This document shows, piece by piece, positions 8,236 through 17,586 of a stretch of 64,000 nt of DNA. Position numbers and translations under genes: made by a program. The DNA comes from Pseudomonadales bacterium. Its GTDB lineage: Bacteria > Pseudomonadota > Gammaproteobacteria > Pseudomonadales > Pseudohongiellaceae. The notes under the pieces are model-generated. The model saw only the letters and a program-made list of their open reading frames with translations. It searched no databases and was not told the origin of the DNA. Where the stretch lies: assembly GCA_024234325.1 (NCBI GenBank), contig JACKOJ010000001.1, positions 434,001-498,000 on the forward strand, read 5' to 3'. Position 1 is the stretch's first letter. Each line of letters begins with the position of its first letter.

Positions 8236-9225
8236 TTGATCAAAATCGGAGAGCATACCCTTGCAGGTCAAGTGATCCTCGCCCCCATGGCGGGCGTCAC
8301 AGACCAGCCCTTTCGCGACCTGTGTCTGGAGCTGGGAGCAAGCCTGGCAGTCTCGGAGATGCTGACCTGCAAATCCGAACTGTGGGACAGCCGCAAGAAC
8401 CGCACGCGCTACATCCACTCCGCCGTCGGGGGCATCAACTCCATCCAGATCGCCGGCTCCGATCCGCACATGATGGCGGACGCCGCGCGTATGCACGAAG
8501 ACCTGGGCGCCGACATTATCGACATCAATATGGGCTGTCCCGCCAAGAAGGTTCTGAAAAAGGCGGCAGGCTCCGCGTTGCTGAAGGATGAAACACTTGT
8601 CAGGGACATTCTGAAGGCAGTCGTCGGCGCAGTGGATATTCCCGTTACGCTGAAGATTCGCACGGGCTGGTGTCCGGAGACCCGCAACGGCGTGGACATT
8701 GCCCGTATTGCCGAGGCCGAAGGCGTACAAATGCTGACCGTGCACGGACGAACCCGGGCCTGCCGTTTTGTCGGCGATGTGGAGTACGACACCATTCGCG
8801 ACATCAAGCAGGCCATCCGCATACCGGTGATTGCCAACGGCGATATCACAACGCCGGAGGCGGCCCTGCACGTGTTGAACTACACTGAAGCTGATGGCGT
8901 GATGATTGGCCGTGCAGCACAGGGAAACCCGTGGATATTCAGTGAAATCAATCACTACCTCGCCACGGGAAAGCAGCAGAAAAAACAGGTCCTGCAGGAA
9001 ATCGCCGCCACTCTGCACCGGCATCTGCAGCAGTTGTATGCATTGTATGGAGAAGCAAAAGGTGTCCTGTTCGCGCGCAAGCACGTCGGATGGTACACCG
9101 CCACCATGGAGGGGACGGATGCGTTTCGACGCGGGTTCAACCAACTGGAGTCAGCCGACAGCCAGTTGAGAACTCTCGCCGAATACTTTGAAAGCCTGAT
9201 GATCCAGCAAGAGGTCGCACAATGA
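8236..9225 (+). CDS. dusB: tRNA-dihydrouridine synthase B
   Basis: FMN- and NADPH-dependent reduction of uridine in tRNA. The 329 residues show the Dus signature: APMAGVTDQPFRDLC near the N terminus and INMGCPAKKV with catalytic Cys101. VHGRTRACRF and IGRAAQGNPWIF are FMN-barrel motifs. The start is TTG at 8236, placed by homology because LIKIGEHTLAG is the usual N terminus, with GGGAAAGAG upstream. The stop overlaps the fis start by four bases (ATGA), the classical dusB-fis operon. Confidence 0.96.
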   Translation: MIKIGEHTLAGQVILAPMAGVTDQPFRDLCLELGASLAVSEMLTCKSELWDSRKNRTRYIHSAVGGINSIQIAGSDPHMMADAARMHEDLGADIIDINMGCPAKKVLKKAAGSALLKDETLVRDILKAVVGAVDIPVTLKIRTGWCPETRNGVDIARIAEAEGVQMLTVHGRTRACRFVGDVEYDTIRDIKQAIRIPVIANGDITTPEAALHVLNYTEADGVMIGRAAQGNPWIFSEINHYLATGKQQKKQVLQEIAATLHRHLQQLYALYGEAKGVLFARKHVGWYTATMEGTDAFRRGFNQLESADSQLRTLAEYFESLMIQQEVAQ

Positions 9226-9524
9226 AGCCTGCTCACGAACTCTCATCCCGACGCCGCAACCCGATGTCCGAGTTCAACGATTCTGCCGCACAACAACCTT
9301 CCAGCCTGCGCAAGGATGTCGAGAAAGCCATGCAGATCTTTTTCTCCAATCTGGGCGATGAATCCGTCACCGATCTGTACCAGCTCGTCCTGCACGAAGT
9401 GGAAGGTCCGTTGCTCGAAGCCGTGCTGCGCCACACCGGCAGCAACCAAAGCAAGGCCTCTATCATGCTGGGTTTGAACCGTGGTACTCTACGCAAGAAA
9501 TTGAAACAACACGGAATGTTGTAA
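9222..9524 (+). CDS. fis: Nucleoid-associated DNA-binding protein Fis
   Basis: Bends DNA and regulates rRNA, tRNA and growth-phase genes. 100 residues, with the C-terminal helix-turn-helix NQSKASIMLGLNRGTLRKKLKQHGML, almost the canonical Fis tail. Translationally coupled to dusB through an ATGA overlap at 9222. An internal ATG at 9264 (MSEF) would give an 86-residue protein and cannot be excluded. Confidence 0.95.
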   Translation: MKPAHELSSRRRNPMSEFNDSAAQQPSSLRKDVEKAMQIFFSNLGDESVTDLYQLVLHEVEGPLLEAVLRHTGSNQSKASIMLGLNRGTLRKKLKQHGML

Positions 9525-9609
9525 CCAGAGCCCTGGTACCCGGAAAACCACTGACCCGGCGAAGCAAAAGGACGCCCCGCCCCGTCGGTCCAAGATAGAC
9601 CTTTCTCAC

Positions 9610-11205
9610 ATGTCCACATCGAAATCTGCCGTGGTCCGGCGCGCTCTTATCAGCGTGTCAGACAAGACCGGCATTGTGCCCTTTGCAAAATCGCTTCATC
9701 AGGCCGGCATTGAAATCCTCTCGACGGGAGGCACTTTCAAGCTGCTGCAATCCGAACAGATTCCTGCCATCGAGATCGCCGACTACACGGGCTTTCCCGA
9801 GATGATGGATGGCCGCGTCAAGACCCTGCACCCCAAGGTGCACGGCGGCATTCTGGCGCGCCGTGACATTGACCAGGCGGTGATGGAGAGCCACGGGATC
9901 CCAACCATCGATCTGGTGGTCGTGAACCTCTACCCCTTCGAGGCCACAGTTGCCAAGCCGGGTTGCGATCTGCCAACGGCCATTGAGAACATCGACATCG
10001 GCGGCCCCACCATGTTGCGTGCAGCCGCGAAGAATCACGCCTGGGTAGGCGTGGTGGTAAACCCCGAAGACTACGATCGCGTGCTGGCGGAACTGGCGGC
10101 AAACAAGGGCGCACTCAGCGACGCCACCCGCTTCGATCTTAGTGTGCGCACCTTTGAGCACACCGCAGCCTACGATGCAGCCATTGCCAATTATCTTGGC
10201 CGTCGGGTTCCGGCAGCGGGGGAGAATGCCGGCGCGCCGCAGGACTTCCCGCGCACCTATTCCACGCAGTTCATCAAACGTCAGGACATGCGCTACGGGG
10301 AAAACCCGCACCAGCGCGCCGCCTTCTACACGGAGAAGAACCCGCGCGAGGCCAGCGTCAGCACGGCGGTTCAGCTCCAGGGCAAGGAACTCTCCTACAA
10401 CAATATCGCCGACACCGACGCCGCACTGGAATGCGTCAAGTCCTTCCAGGAACCCGCCTGCGTCATTGTCAAACACGCCAATCCCTGCGGCGTCGCCATC
10501 GGCAGCAGCATAACCCAGGCATACGACCTGGCTTTCCAGACGGATCCGACCTCGGCGTTTGGTGGCATCATCGCCTTCAACCGGGAGCTGGACGCGGTCA
10601 CGGCCAAGGCTATTGTGGACCGACAGTTTACCGAAGTGATCATTGCCCCCAGCGTGTCCGCAGAAGCTCTCGCGATTACCGCCGCCAAGCAGAACGTGCG
10701 CGTGCTGAGCTGTGGTCAGTGGGCGGCAGATCCCTTGCCTGCACTGGACTACAAGCGTGTCAATGGCGGGCTGCTGGTGCAGGATCGTGACATTCACCAG
10801 ATTACGGCGGCAGACCTGAAAGTCGTCAGCAAGCGCCAACCCACAGAGCAGGAGATCCGGGATCTGCTGTTCGCCTGGAAAGTGGCGACCTTCGTAAAAT
10901 CCAATGCCATCGTGTACTGCAAAAATCTGCAGACCATCGGAATCGGCGCCGGCCAGATGAGCCGCGTCTACAGCGCGAAGATCGCCGGCATCAAGGCCGC
11001 CGACGAGAATCTGGAAGTACGCGGTTCCGTCATGGCCTCGGACGCCTTCTTTCCCTTCCGTGACGGCATCGATGCCGCCGCCCAGGCCGGCATCAGTGCC
11101 GTCATTCAGCCCGGCGGCTCCATGCGCGACGAGGAAGTCATTGCCGCAGCCGACGAAGCCGGCATGGCCATGGTCTTCACCGGCGTTCGCCATTTCCGTC
11201 ACTGA
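9610..11205 (+). CDS. purH: Bifunctional AICAR transformylase / IMP cyclohydrolase
   Basis: Last two steps of de novo IMP synthesis. 531 residues: an N-terminal MGS-like cyclohydrolase domain (RRALISVSDKTGIVPFAK, STGGTFK, MMDGRVKTLHPKVHGG) and a C-terminal formyltransferase domain with the KHANPCG motif at 288-294 and DPTSAFGGIIAFN. purD follows after 39 bp. purH-purD next to dusB-fis is a Pseudomonas-like order. Confidence 0.97.
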   Translation: MSTSKSAVVRRALISVSDKTGIVPFAKSLHQAGIEILSTGGTFKLLQSEQIPAIEIADYTGFPEMMDGRVKTLHPKVHGGILARRDIDQAVMESHGIPTIDLVVVNLYPFEATVAKPGCDLPTAIENIDIGGPTMLRAAAKNHAWVGVVVNPEDYDRVLAELAANKGALSDATRFDLSVRTFEHTAAYDAAIANYLGRRVPAAGENAGAPQDFPRTYSTQFIKRQDMRYGENPHQRAAFYTEKNPREASVSTAVQLQGKELSYNNIADTDAALECVKSFQEPACVIVKHANPCGVAIGSSITQAYDLAFQTDPTSAFGGIIAFNRELDAVTAKAIVDRQFTEVIIAPSVSAEALAITAAKQNVRVLSCGQWAADPLPALDYKRVNGGLLVQDRDIHQITAADLKVVSKRQPTEQEIRDLLFAWKVATFVKSNAIVYCKNLQTIGIGAGQMSRVYSAKIAGIKAADENLEVRGSVMASDAFFPFRDGIDAAAQAGISAVIQPGGSMRDEEVIAAADEAGMAMVFTGVRHFRH

Positions 11206-11244
11206 TAAACGCGCGCGTCCGTCGCATTCTGGAGAGCTGACAGC

Positions 11245-12528
11245 ATGAACGTATTGATCATAGGAAACGGCGGACGCGAGCACGCGCTGGCATGGCGGGT
11301 AAAACAGTCCACACAGGCCGGCACCGTCTTCGTTGCCCCGGGCAATGCCGGCACGGCACTGGAGCCGGGTGTCGAAAACATTGCCATCGACCCGCTCGAT
11401 TTTCCTGCACTTGCCGATTTTGTGCGTGCAAATGATGTGGCGCTCACCATTGTGGGCCCAGAGGCACCTCTGGTAGCTGGCGTCGTGGATTATTTCACGG
11501 AACAAGGACTGCGCTGTTTCGGTCCTTCGCGTGGGGCTGCCCAGCTTGAGGGCTCCAAGGCCTTCACCAAGGATTTCCTCAAGCGTCATCAGGTGCCCAC
11601 CGCGGCCTACTGCAATTTCACCGAGATCGAACCGGCTTGCGCCTATGTGCGCGAGCAGGGTGTGCCCATTGTCATCAAGGCCGATGGCCTGGCCGCAGGC
11701 AAGGGCGTCATCATTGCCCAGACCCTGGAAGAGGCCGAAAACACCATCCGCGACATGCTCTCCGGCAACAAGTTCGGTGACGCCGGGCACCGTGTCGTCA
11801 TTGAACAGTTCCTGCGCGGAGAGGAAGCCAGTTTCATCGTCATGGCGGATGGCAGTCATGTCTTGCCCTTTGCCACCTCACAGGATCACAAGGCTCGTGA
11901 CGATGGCGACAAGGGGCCTAACACAGGTGGTATGGGCGCCTACTCCCCGGCCCCCGTCGTCACCCCGGCCATTCACGACAAGATCATGGCACAGGTCATC
12001 ATGCCCACCATCCGGGGCATGGCGGCAGACGGTCATCCCTATACCGGATTTCTCTATGCCGGCCTGATGATTTCCGACAACGGAGACATCAATGTCATCG
12101 AGTTCAACTGTCGCTTTGGCGACCCGGAGGCGCAGCCGGTCATGATGCGTTTGCAGTCCGACCTCATCGCTCTGTGCAACAAGGCACTCGATGGCACCCT
12201 GGACACTGTCCAGGCCGACTGGGACCCTCGTCCGGCTGTCGGGGTCGTGCTGGCCAGCGGCGGTTACCCCGACGCTTACCGCAAGGGCGATGTCATTTCA
12301 GGGCTGGAACATACCGCAGCGGACAGCAAGGTCTTCCATGCCGGGACAAAGTTGCAGGATGGACAGGTGCTGACCAACGGTGGACGTGTACTGTGCGTCA
12401 CGGCCCTGGGCGAGAACGTGACGGCTGCCCAGCAGAGCGCTTACGACTTGATCCGCCATATCGATTGGACTAATGTCTATTACCGACGCGACATCGCCTA
12501 CCGGGCCATAGCACGGGAAAATGCCTGA
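11245..12528 (+). CDS. purD: Phosphoribosylamine-glycine ligase
   Basis: ATP-dependent joining of phosphoribosylamine and glycine to GAR in purine synthesis. The 427-residue size is standard. Motifs: N-terminal MNVLIIGNGGREHALAW, ATP-grasp IKADGLAAGKGVI, the family signature RFGDPEAQPVM, and C-terminal VLASGGYP. Its end overlaps the coq7 start by up to 8 bp. Confidence 0.97.
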   Translation: MNVLIIGNGGREHALAWRVKQSTQAGTVFVAPGNAGTALEPGVENIAIDPLDFPALADFVRANDVALTIVGPEAPLVAGVVDYFTEQGLRCFGPSRGAAQLEGSKAFTKDFLKRHQVPTAAYCNFTEIEPACAYVREQGVPIVIKADGLAAGKGVIIAQTLEEAENTIRDMLSGNKFGDAGHRVVIEQFLRGEEASFIVMADGSHVLPFATSQDHKARDDGDKGPNTGGMGAYSPAPVVTPAIHDKIMAQVIMPTIRGMAADGHPYTGFLYAGLMISDNGDINVIEFNCRFGDPEAQPVMMRLQSDLIALCNKALDGTLDTVQADWDPRPAVGVVLASGGYPDAYRKGDVISGLEHTAADSKVFHAGTKLQDGQVLTNGGRVLCVTALGENVTAAQQSAYDLIRHIDWTNVYYRRDIAYRAIARENA

Positions 12529-13180
12529 TATGTCCTCATCACAGCCTTACCACAGCGGCTTCGACCGCCTGATTCTGCAGTTCGATCAGGCGCTGCGCAC
12601 CATTGTGCCGGGCAGCAGCACGCAGCATCGCACCTCTCCCGCCGATGCGGTGGCGGATCAGGATCTGAGCACCGAGGAAAAACATCAGGCAGCCGCCCTG
12701 ATGCGCATCAACCACACTGGCGAGGTGTGCGCGCAGGCGCTGTATCAGGGCCAGGCGCTGACGGCAAAACTGCCGGACATCCGCCTGGCGATGGAAGAGG
12801 CGGCACAGGAGGAAGTGGATCACCTGGCCTGGTGCGAACAGCGTTTGCAGGCACTGGGCAGCCATACCAGTGTGCTCAACCCCGCCTGGTATGCCATGTC
12901 CTTCGGGCTGGGTGCAGCGGCGGGATTGGCGGGCGACCACTGGAGTCTGGGCTTTGTTGCAGAAACCGAATCCCAGGTCTGCGAACATCTGCGTGACCAC
13001 CTCGGTCGTCTGCCTGCCAAGGATCACAAGAGCCGCGCCGTGCTGGAGCAGATGCTGGTCGACGAACAGCATCACGGGGACACCGCGCGTCAGGCCGGTG
13101 GTAGCGACCTGCCTGCGCCGATTAAACTGGGCATGCATCTCATGTCCCAGGTCATGAAGAAAACTGCATACCGATTCTGA
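12521..13180 (+). CDS. coq7: 3-demethoxyubiquinol 3-hydroxylase Coq7 (diiron)
   Basis: Hydroxylates demethoxyubiquinol in ubiquinone biosynthesis; membrane-associated diiron enzyme. Up to 219 residues. Ferritin-like iron ligands are visible in LMRINHTGEVCAQALYQGQ, in EEAAQEEVDHLAWCEQRL (ExxH) and in VDEQHHGDTAR near the C terminus. The ATG at 12521 overlaps purD by 8 bp; an ATG at 12530 (MSSSQPYHSG) is equally possible. Presence of Coq7 indicates aerobic ubiquinone synthesis. Confidence 0.95.
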   Translation: MPDMSSSQPYHSGFDRLILQFDQALRTIVPGSSTQHRTSPADAVADQDLSTEEKHQAAALMRINHTGEVCAQALYQGQALTAKLPDIRLAMEEAAQEEVDHLAWCEQRLQALGSHTSVLNPAWYAMSFGLGAAAGLAGDHWSLGFVAETESQVCEHLRDHLGRLPAKDHKSRAVLEQMLVDEQHHGDTARQAGGSDLPAPIKLGMHLMSQVMKKTAYRF

Positions 13181-13196
13181 GCAGCGTCAGAAAGCC

Positions 13197-13619
13197 TCAG
13201 CCTTCCACAATCTCGAAGTCGTGCGTGACCTGCACACCGGCCTTCTGCAGCATGATGGAGGCCGAGCAGTATTTCTCCGCAGAAAGTGCCACTGCCTTCT
13301 CCACCTGTTTCTCACTGAGATCCTTGCCGCTGACGCGGAAGTGCAGGTGAATTTTCTCAAACACGGCGGGTACCGCATCCACACGCTCGGCTGTCAGTTC
13401 AGCAACGCATCCCGTTACCTGCTGACGCGCCTTTTTCAGAATCGCCACCACATCGTAGGACGAGCACCCGCCCACACCGATCAGCAGCATTTCCATGGGA
13501 CGAACCCCGAGATTCTCACCACCGCTGGACTCCGGCCCTTCCATCAGCACGGCATGACCACTGCCGGATTCGCCCAGAAACTTAACACCATCCACCCAGC
13601 GCACTTTTGCTTTCATCAT
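13197..13619 (-). CDS. OsmC/Ohr-superfamily protein (YhfA-like)
   Basis: Small thiol-dependent protein family. The 140 residues start at MMKAKVRWVDGVKFLGES and contain the NLGVRPMEMLLIGVGGCSSYDVV segment, with one conserved Cys in GGCSS and the second in EKYCSASIML. This pattern is typical of YhfA-like members encoded divergently from crp/vfr, as here. The start at 13619 is favoured by GAGTGAGG just upstream; ATG 13637 is the alternative. Its substrate is not known. Confidence 0.85.
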   Translation of the reverse strand: MMKAKVRWVDGVKFLGESGSGHAVLMEGPESSGGENLGVRPMEMLLIGVGGCSSYDVVAILKKARQQVTGCVAELTAERVDAVPAVFEKIHLHFRVSGKDLSEKQVEKAVALSAEKYCSASIMLQKAGVQVTHDFEIVEG

Positions 13620-13845
13620 CGCCTCACTCTCGTTCATACCTGCATTCAGCGCAGCGCTGGCGCCCCCTGGCACCCGCTGTCGGACGCGAAGATTACCACA
13701 GTCGTTCCCCAAGGACGACGCCACAAACATTCACAGTGCTGGCAGACTGTGATATACATTCGCCACGCATTTCATAATTATTCCAATGAACAAAGATCTA
13801 CAATCCCGTTCGGCGTTTTCTCGCTGAACCCAGGAGAATACCAAC

Positions 13846-14481
13846 ATGGCGCTCATGGCCATAACGCCTCATATCAAGGATCTCGACAACTTTCTGACCA
13901 ACTGCCATCGTCGTCGTTACCCCAACCGGGCCACCATCATCTACGAAGGGGATACCTGCAACACCCTCTATTACATTATCGAGGGCTCGGTCTCTGTCAT
14001 TCTGGAAGACGATGACGGCAAGGAAGTGGTGATCGCCTATCTCAACCCGGGAGACTTCTTTGGCGAAATGGGGCTGTTCGAGCAAAAGGAGGCCCGCAGC
14101 GCCTGGTGCCGCGCCCGCACGGCCTGTGAAATCGCCGAAATCAGCTACGCCAACTTCAACAATTACATCCGTCTGCACCCGGAGATCGTGTTCACCATCG
14201 GCAAGCAGATGGCGCACCGCCTGCGCAACACCACCCGCAAGGTGGGCGACCTTGCCTTCTACGATGTCACCGGCCGCATTGCCCGCACGCTGATCGAGCT
14301 GAGCAAGGAACCGGATGCGATGACCCACCCCGACGGCATGCAGATCAAGATCACACGACAGGAACTGGGACGCCTGGTGAATTGCTCACGGGAAATGGCC
14401 GGCAGGGTTCTGAAGACGCTGGAAGAGCAGGAGCTGATCCACGTCAAGGGCAAGACTATCGTCGTTTACGGTACTCGCTGA
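13846..14481 (+). CDS. crp: cAMP receptor protein family regulator (Crp/Vfr)
   Basis: Cyclic-nucleotide-binding transcription regulator. 211 residues: the N-terminal cNMP domain has GDFFGEMGLFEQKEARSAW, including the Arg-Ser phosphate-binding pair, then a dimer helix, then a C-terminal winged helix with TRQELGRLVNCSREMAGRVLKTL, nearly the E. coli CRP recognition helix. Its place beside OsmC-like and trpCDG matches vfr of Pseudomonas. Confidence 0.95.
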   Translation: MALMAITPHIKDLDNFLTNCHRRRYPNRATIIYEGDTCNTLYYIIEGSVSVILEDDDGKEVVIAYLNPGDFFGEMGLFEQKEARSAWCRARTACEIAEISYANFNNYIRLHPEIVFTIGKQMAHRLRNTTRKVGDLAFYDVTGRIARTLIELSKEPDAMTHPDGMQIKITRQELGRLVNCSREMAGRVLKTLEEQELIHVKGKTIVVYGTR

Positions 14482-14497
14482 ATGCGCTGTCGCGAGC

Positions 14498-15232
14498 TCA
14501 GGCTGCGCGACTCATGAAGCCTTCCTGCTCGTCACTTCCCGTGTGCTGCTGAAGAATCTGCTCACGCCGCTGCTGGATATACTGCAGCTTCTGCTCGCCT
14601 TCCGCCCCTTTCAGGGGGCCACTCAAGAGATAACTTTCCGCCGCCCGGTAATGACCGAGCGCCCTGCGGGCGTCCCCCTGGGCCATCGCCAGATCCGCCA
14701 TGTGCATATTGGAGTTCACACCCACTCGCGCACTGAGCATCCCGAGATGACGCGCTGTTGACTCCAGTTGATCTCCTGTGACCTGACGCATCTGGTAAAG
14801 ATGCCGAATCAGGGTGAGAGCATCGTTGATCAGCGAACGCGCACTCAAGACTTCACGCTCACTGGACAGGCTTGTCTTTCTGTCCACGCTGCTCTTCGCC
14901 GCATCGGCATTCTTGTCTGCTTTGGCGGCATCCCCCCCCAGCGCGCGCAACTCCTGCTCGCCGTTGCCCCGGGCGGGGTCAAGCTGATGGATCCGCTGCA
15001 GATCGTGCTTGAGGGTCTGGGTCAGCAGGCGTGTCACGTCTGTACTGTCGTCGATTGCCTTCAAACCCTTGATGATTTTGCTCAGGGCCGAACGGCGCTT
15101 GTCCAGTGCTGCCAGACGATAAAGGCGAATGACATCCTGCTCCTGCCGTCCCTGCAGCAGATGCACAAGCAGCAGCGAACCCACCATGAGGGCGATCAGC
15201 AGCAGCACTATTGCAGGATAGCTCAATGGCAT
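14498..15232 (-). CDS. Unknown protein with N-terminal membrane anchor and helical body
   Basis: 244 residues, not recognised. One hydrophobic segment at about 6-25 (PAIVLLLIALMVGSLLLVHLL) lacks a clear cleavage site and probably anchors the protein. The rest is predominantly charged and helix-forming, with a Lys/Ala/Asp-rich middle (GGDAAKADKNADAAKSSVDR) and a tail containing LGHYRAAESYLLSG that resembles one TPR-like pair. It lies between crp (convergent) and dgkA (same strand, about 100 bp). Probably a cytoplasm- or periplasm-facing anchored protein; no function is offered. Confidence 0.7.
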   Translation of the reverse strand: MPLSYPAIVLLLIALMVGSLLLVHLLQGRQEQDVIRLYRLAALDKRRSALSKIIKGLKAIDDSTDVTRLLTQTLKHDLQRIHQLDPARGNGEQELRALGGDAAKADKNADAAKSSVDRKTSLSSEREVLSARSLINDALTLIRHLYQMRQVTGDQLESTARHLGMLSARVGVNSNMHMADLAMAQGDARRALGHYRAAESYLLSGPLKGAEGEQKLQYIQQRREQILQQHTGSDEQEGFMSRAA

Positions 15233-15332
15233 CGGACACCGGTCTCAGAAAAATGGGCGTGCCGCATAGGCACTCATTAATATGTTATCGGCGCACAGGA
15301 GAAGAGTTTTACCCCTTTCTTGCGGAAAAGGC

Positions 15333-15743
15333 TCAGAGCAGAATCAGACCCCAGACCAGGGCGACCAGCACCATGCCCAGAAACACGGCAGCAGAGCCAA
15401 TGTCCTTGGCCTGCTTGGAGAGTTCGTGATAGTCACTGCCAATCCGGTCCACCACCGCTTCGACAGCGGTATTCAGCAGCTCGATGATCATCAGCAACAC
15501 AAGCACGCCGATCAGCAGGGCACGCTCGACCCCGGTCTCACCCAGAAGAAAAGCGACCGGGGTGAAGAGCACAAGCACCACCACTTCCATGCGGAAGGCT
15601 TCCTCGGAGGCAAAGGCGGCACGCAGGCCTGCAAAGGAATACCCTGCAGCAGCAATCAGACGGGACACGCCCTTGCGCTTGGGGGGAACCTCGGGGGAAT
15701 GCCCGCTGCCAGCCTGTGCTGATCGTTCAGGAGAATCACTCAT
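15333..15743 (-). CDS. dgkA: Diacylglycerol kinase
   Basis: Phosphorylates diacylglycerol in the inner membrane to recycle lipid from membrane-derived oligosaccharide or envelope turnover. 136 residues from ATG 15743. A roughly 30-residue N-terminal extension is followed by GYSFAGLRAAFASEEAFRMEV and three membrane helices with the signature ELLNTAVEAVVDRIG. The start overlaps the trpC stop by eight bases, so it is probably translationally coupled to the trp operon. Confidence 0.93.
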   Translation of the reverse strand: MSDSPERSAQAGSGHSPEVPPKRKGVSRLIAAAGYSFAGLRAAFASEEAFRMEVVVLVLFTPVAFLLGETGVERALLIGVLVLLMIIELLNTAVEAVVDRIGSDYHELSKQAKDIGSAAVFLGMVLVALVWGLILL

Positions 15744-16536
15744 CGGGAAACAGCTCCGCCAGTTTGGCACCCGGGTCGGGTGCGCGCATGAAACTTTCCC
15801 CGATCAGGAAACCGTATATGCCCCGCGCGATCATGGACTGCACGTCTTCGGCACTGTGAATGCCACTTTCGGTGACCAGCAGCTTCCCGGCAGGCAGACG
15901 CTGCGCAAGGCGCCAGGTCACGCCCAGGTCCGTCTCAAAGGTATGCAGATTGCGGTTGTTCACGCCGATCAGGTCAAAGCCCGCCTCCAGCGCCGTGTCC
16001 ATCTCCGCCTCGTCGTGCACCTCGACCAGCACGTCGATGCCCGTGATTGACGCGTAGCTGGACAGCTCCCGAAGTTGCACAGGGTCGAGCGCCGCAACGA
16101 TCAGCAGCACACAGTCGGCGCCAATGGCCCGCGCCTCGGCAATCTGGTAGGGATCAATGATGAAATCCTTGCGGATCACCGGCAGACTGCAGGCAGCGCG
16201 CGCCTGTTGCAGGTAGGCATTCGCGCCCTGAAAGAATTCGCGATCGGTCAACACGGAAAGACAGGTGGCGCCCCCCGCTTCATACTGCGCGGCAATGCGG
16301 GCCGGGTCGAAGTCGGCACGAATCAGCCCCTTGCTGGGAGAGGCCTTCTTGATCTCCGCAATGACGGCAGGACGCTGGGCTGCGATGCGCTGGCGCAGTG
16401 CGTCGATGAAACCGCGCGGACGATCCGCCAGTCGCGCACGCTGCTCAAGCGACATGAGAGATTCCTGCGCACTGTCCCGGGCAATTTCCAGGTGTTTCTG
16501 CGCGATGATTTTTTCCAGAATGGTGGACTGTGTCAT
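15736..16536 (-). CDS. trpC: Indole-3-glycerol-phosphate synthase
   Basis: Converts carboxyphenylaminodeoxyribulose phosphate to indole glycerol phosphate. The 266 residues show VIAEIKKASPSKGLIR, FLTDREFFQG-type motif (SVLTDREFFQGA), RKDFIIDPYQI, GVNNRNL and VTESGI, the standard TIM-barrel active-site strands. Monofunctional, with no TrpF domain, as in pseudomonads. Operon trpG-trpD-trpC-dgkA. Confidence 0.97.
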   Translation of the reverse strand: MTQSTILEKIIAQKHLEIARDSAQESLMSLEQRARLADRPRGFIDALRQRIAAQRPAVIAEIKKASPSKGLIRADFDPARIAAQYEAGGATCLSVLTDREFFQGANAYLQQARAACSLPVIRKDFIIDPYQIAEARAIGADCVLLIVAALDPVQLRELSSYASITGIDVLVEVHDEAEMDTALEAGFDLIGVNNRNLHTFETDLGVTWRLAQRLPAGKLLVTESGIHSAEDVQSMIARGIYGFLIGESFMRAPDPGAKLAELFPDE

Positions 16537-16548
16537 GTCAGAAACTCT

Positions 16549-17571
16549 TTATAGACTCTGGCTGACACGTGCCAGCTCGTCGAGTTTCAATAATGCCTCA
16601 CCACTGCTTAAGACAGCCTTAGCACGCTGCACACCATCCCCGATGGTATCGGCAACATTGGCGGCATAAAGCGCGGCACCGGCGTTCATCGCCACAATAT
16701 CGCCTGCTGCTTCGTTGCTGTAATCCAGCGCGGCGCGCACCATTGCCAGGCTTTGCTGCGCGTCGGCGATCTGCAGCATCGCAAAGCCGTCGCGACGGGC
16801 AATGCCGAAATCTTCGGGGCTGATGGTATAACGCAACAGACGGCCATCGTGAAGTTCACCAACACGGGTCGGGGCGCTGATACTGATTTCGTCCAGACCG
16901 TCGTCGGAGGCGACGATCAGCACGTGTTCGCTTCCCAGGGTCTGCAGCACTTCCAGCATGCTATCGATCCAGACTGCATCGTTCACGCCCAGCAGTTGAT
17001 TGGGCGCGGAGGCCGGGTTGGTCAGCGGCCCCAGCAGATTGAAGATGGTGCGCACGCCAATCTCACGACGCGGACCAATCACATGCTTCATGGCGCTGTG
17101 GTGTCCGGGGGCGAACATAAAGCCTACCCCGACCTGCTCGATACAGCGGGCCACCTGTTCCGGCCCAAGCGCCAGTTTCACTCCGGCGGCCTCCAGCAGA
17201 TCGGCGCTACCGCTCTTGCTGGTGGCGCCGCGATTGCCGTGCTTGGCAACGCGGGCTCCGGCGCAGGCGGCAACCATGGCCGAGGCAGTGGAAATATTGA
17301 AGGTGTCGGTACCGGTACCTCCTGTGCCACAGGTGTCCACGAGATGCGCCTTGTCCGGCACGTCCACACGGGTCACCAGTTCACGCATCACCGTGACAGC
17401 ACCCAGCAACTCCGCAGATGTAATGCCTTTCATCTGCAAGGCAACAAGAAAGGCCCCAATCTGCGCGTCACTCATGTCCCCGCCCATAATGCCGCGCATC
17501 AGCGTCGTCATCTCATCGGCGGAGAGGTCCTGCTGCTGGCAGAGTTGGCGAATGGCAATCTTGATATCCAT
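16549..17571 (-). CDS. trpD: Anthranilate phosphoribosyltransferase
   Basis: Transfers phosphoribose to anthranilate. The 340 residues contain the PRPP-binding motif DTCGTGGTGTDTFNIST and KHGNRGATSKSGSADLLEA, plus the metal-binding DGLDE. It is not fused to TrpG, which is the separate gene 15 bp upstream; trpC follows 12 bp downstream. Confidence 0.97.
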   Translation of the reverse strand: MDIKIAIRQLCQQQDLSADEMTTLMRGIMGGDMSDAQIGAFLVALQMKGITSAELLGAVTVMRELVTRVDVPDKAHLVDTCGTGGTGTDTFNISTASAMVAACAGARVAKHGNRGATSKSGSADLLEAAGVKLALGPEQVARCIEQVGVGFMFAPGHHSAMKHVIGPRREIGVRTIFNLLGPLTNPASAPNQLLGVNDAVWIDSMLEVLQTLGSEHVLIVASDDGLDEISISAPTRVGELHDGRLLRYTISPEDFGIARRDGFAMLQIADAQQSLAMVRAALDYSNEAAGDIVAMNAGAALYAANVADTIGDGVQRAKAVLSSGEALLKLDELARVSQSL

Positions 17572-17586
17572 GGTTTTTCCTTGTTC

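Noticed and set aside
9658..11859. 733-codon open frame on the minus strand opposite purH and purD
   Set aside because: It mirrors the codon pattern of two certain genes in GC-rich DNA, shows no known motif and crosses the boundary of both.
13751..13772. TGTGATATACATTCGCCACG as a Crp autoregulatory site
   Set aside because: Only the first half TGTGA matches; the second half does not resemble TCACA.
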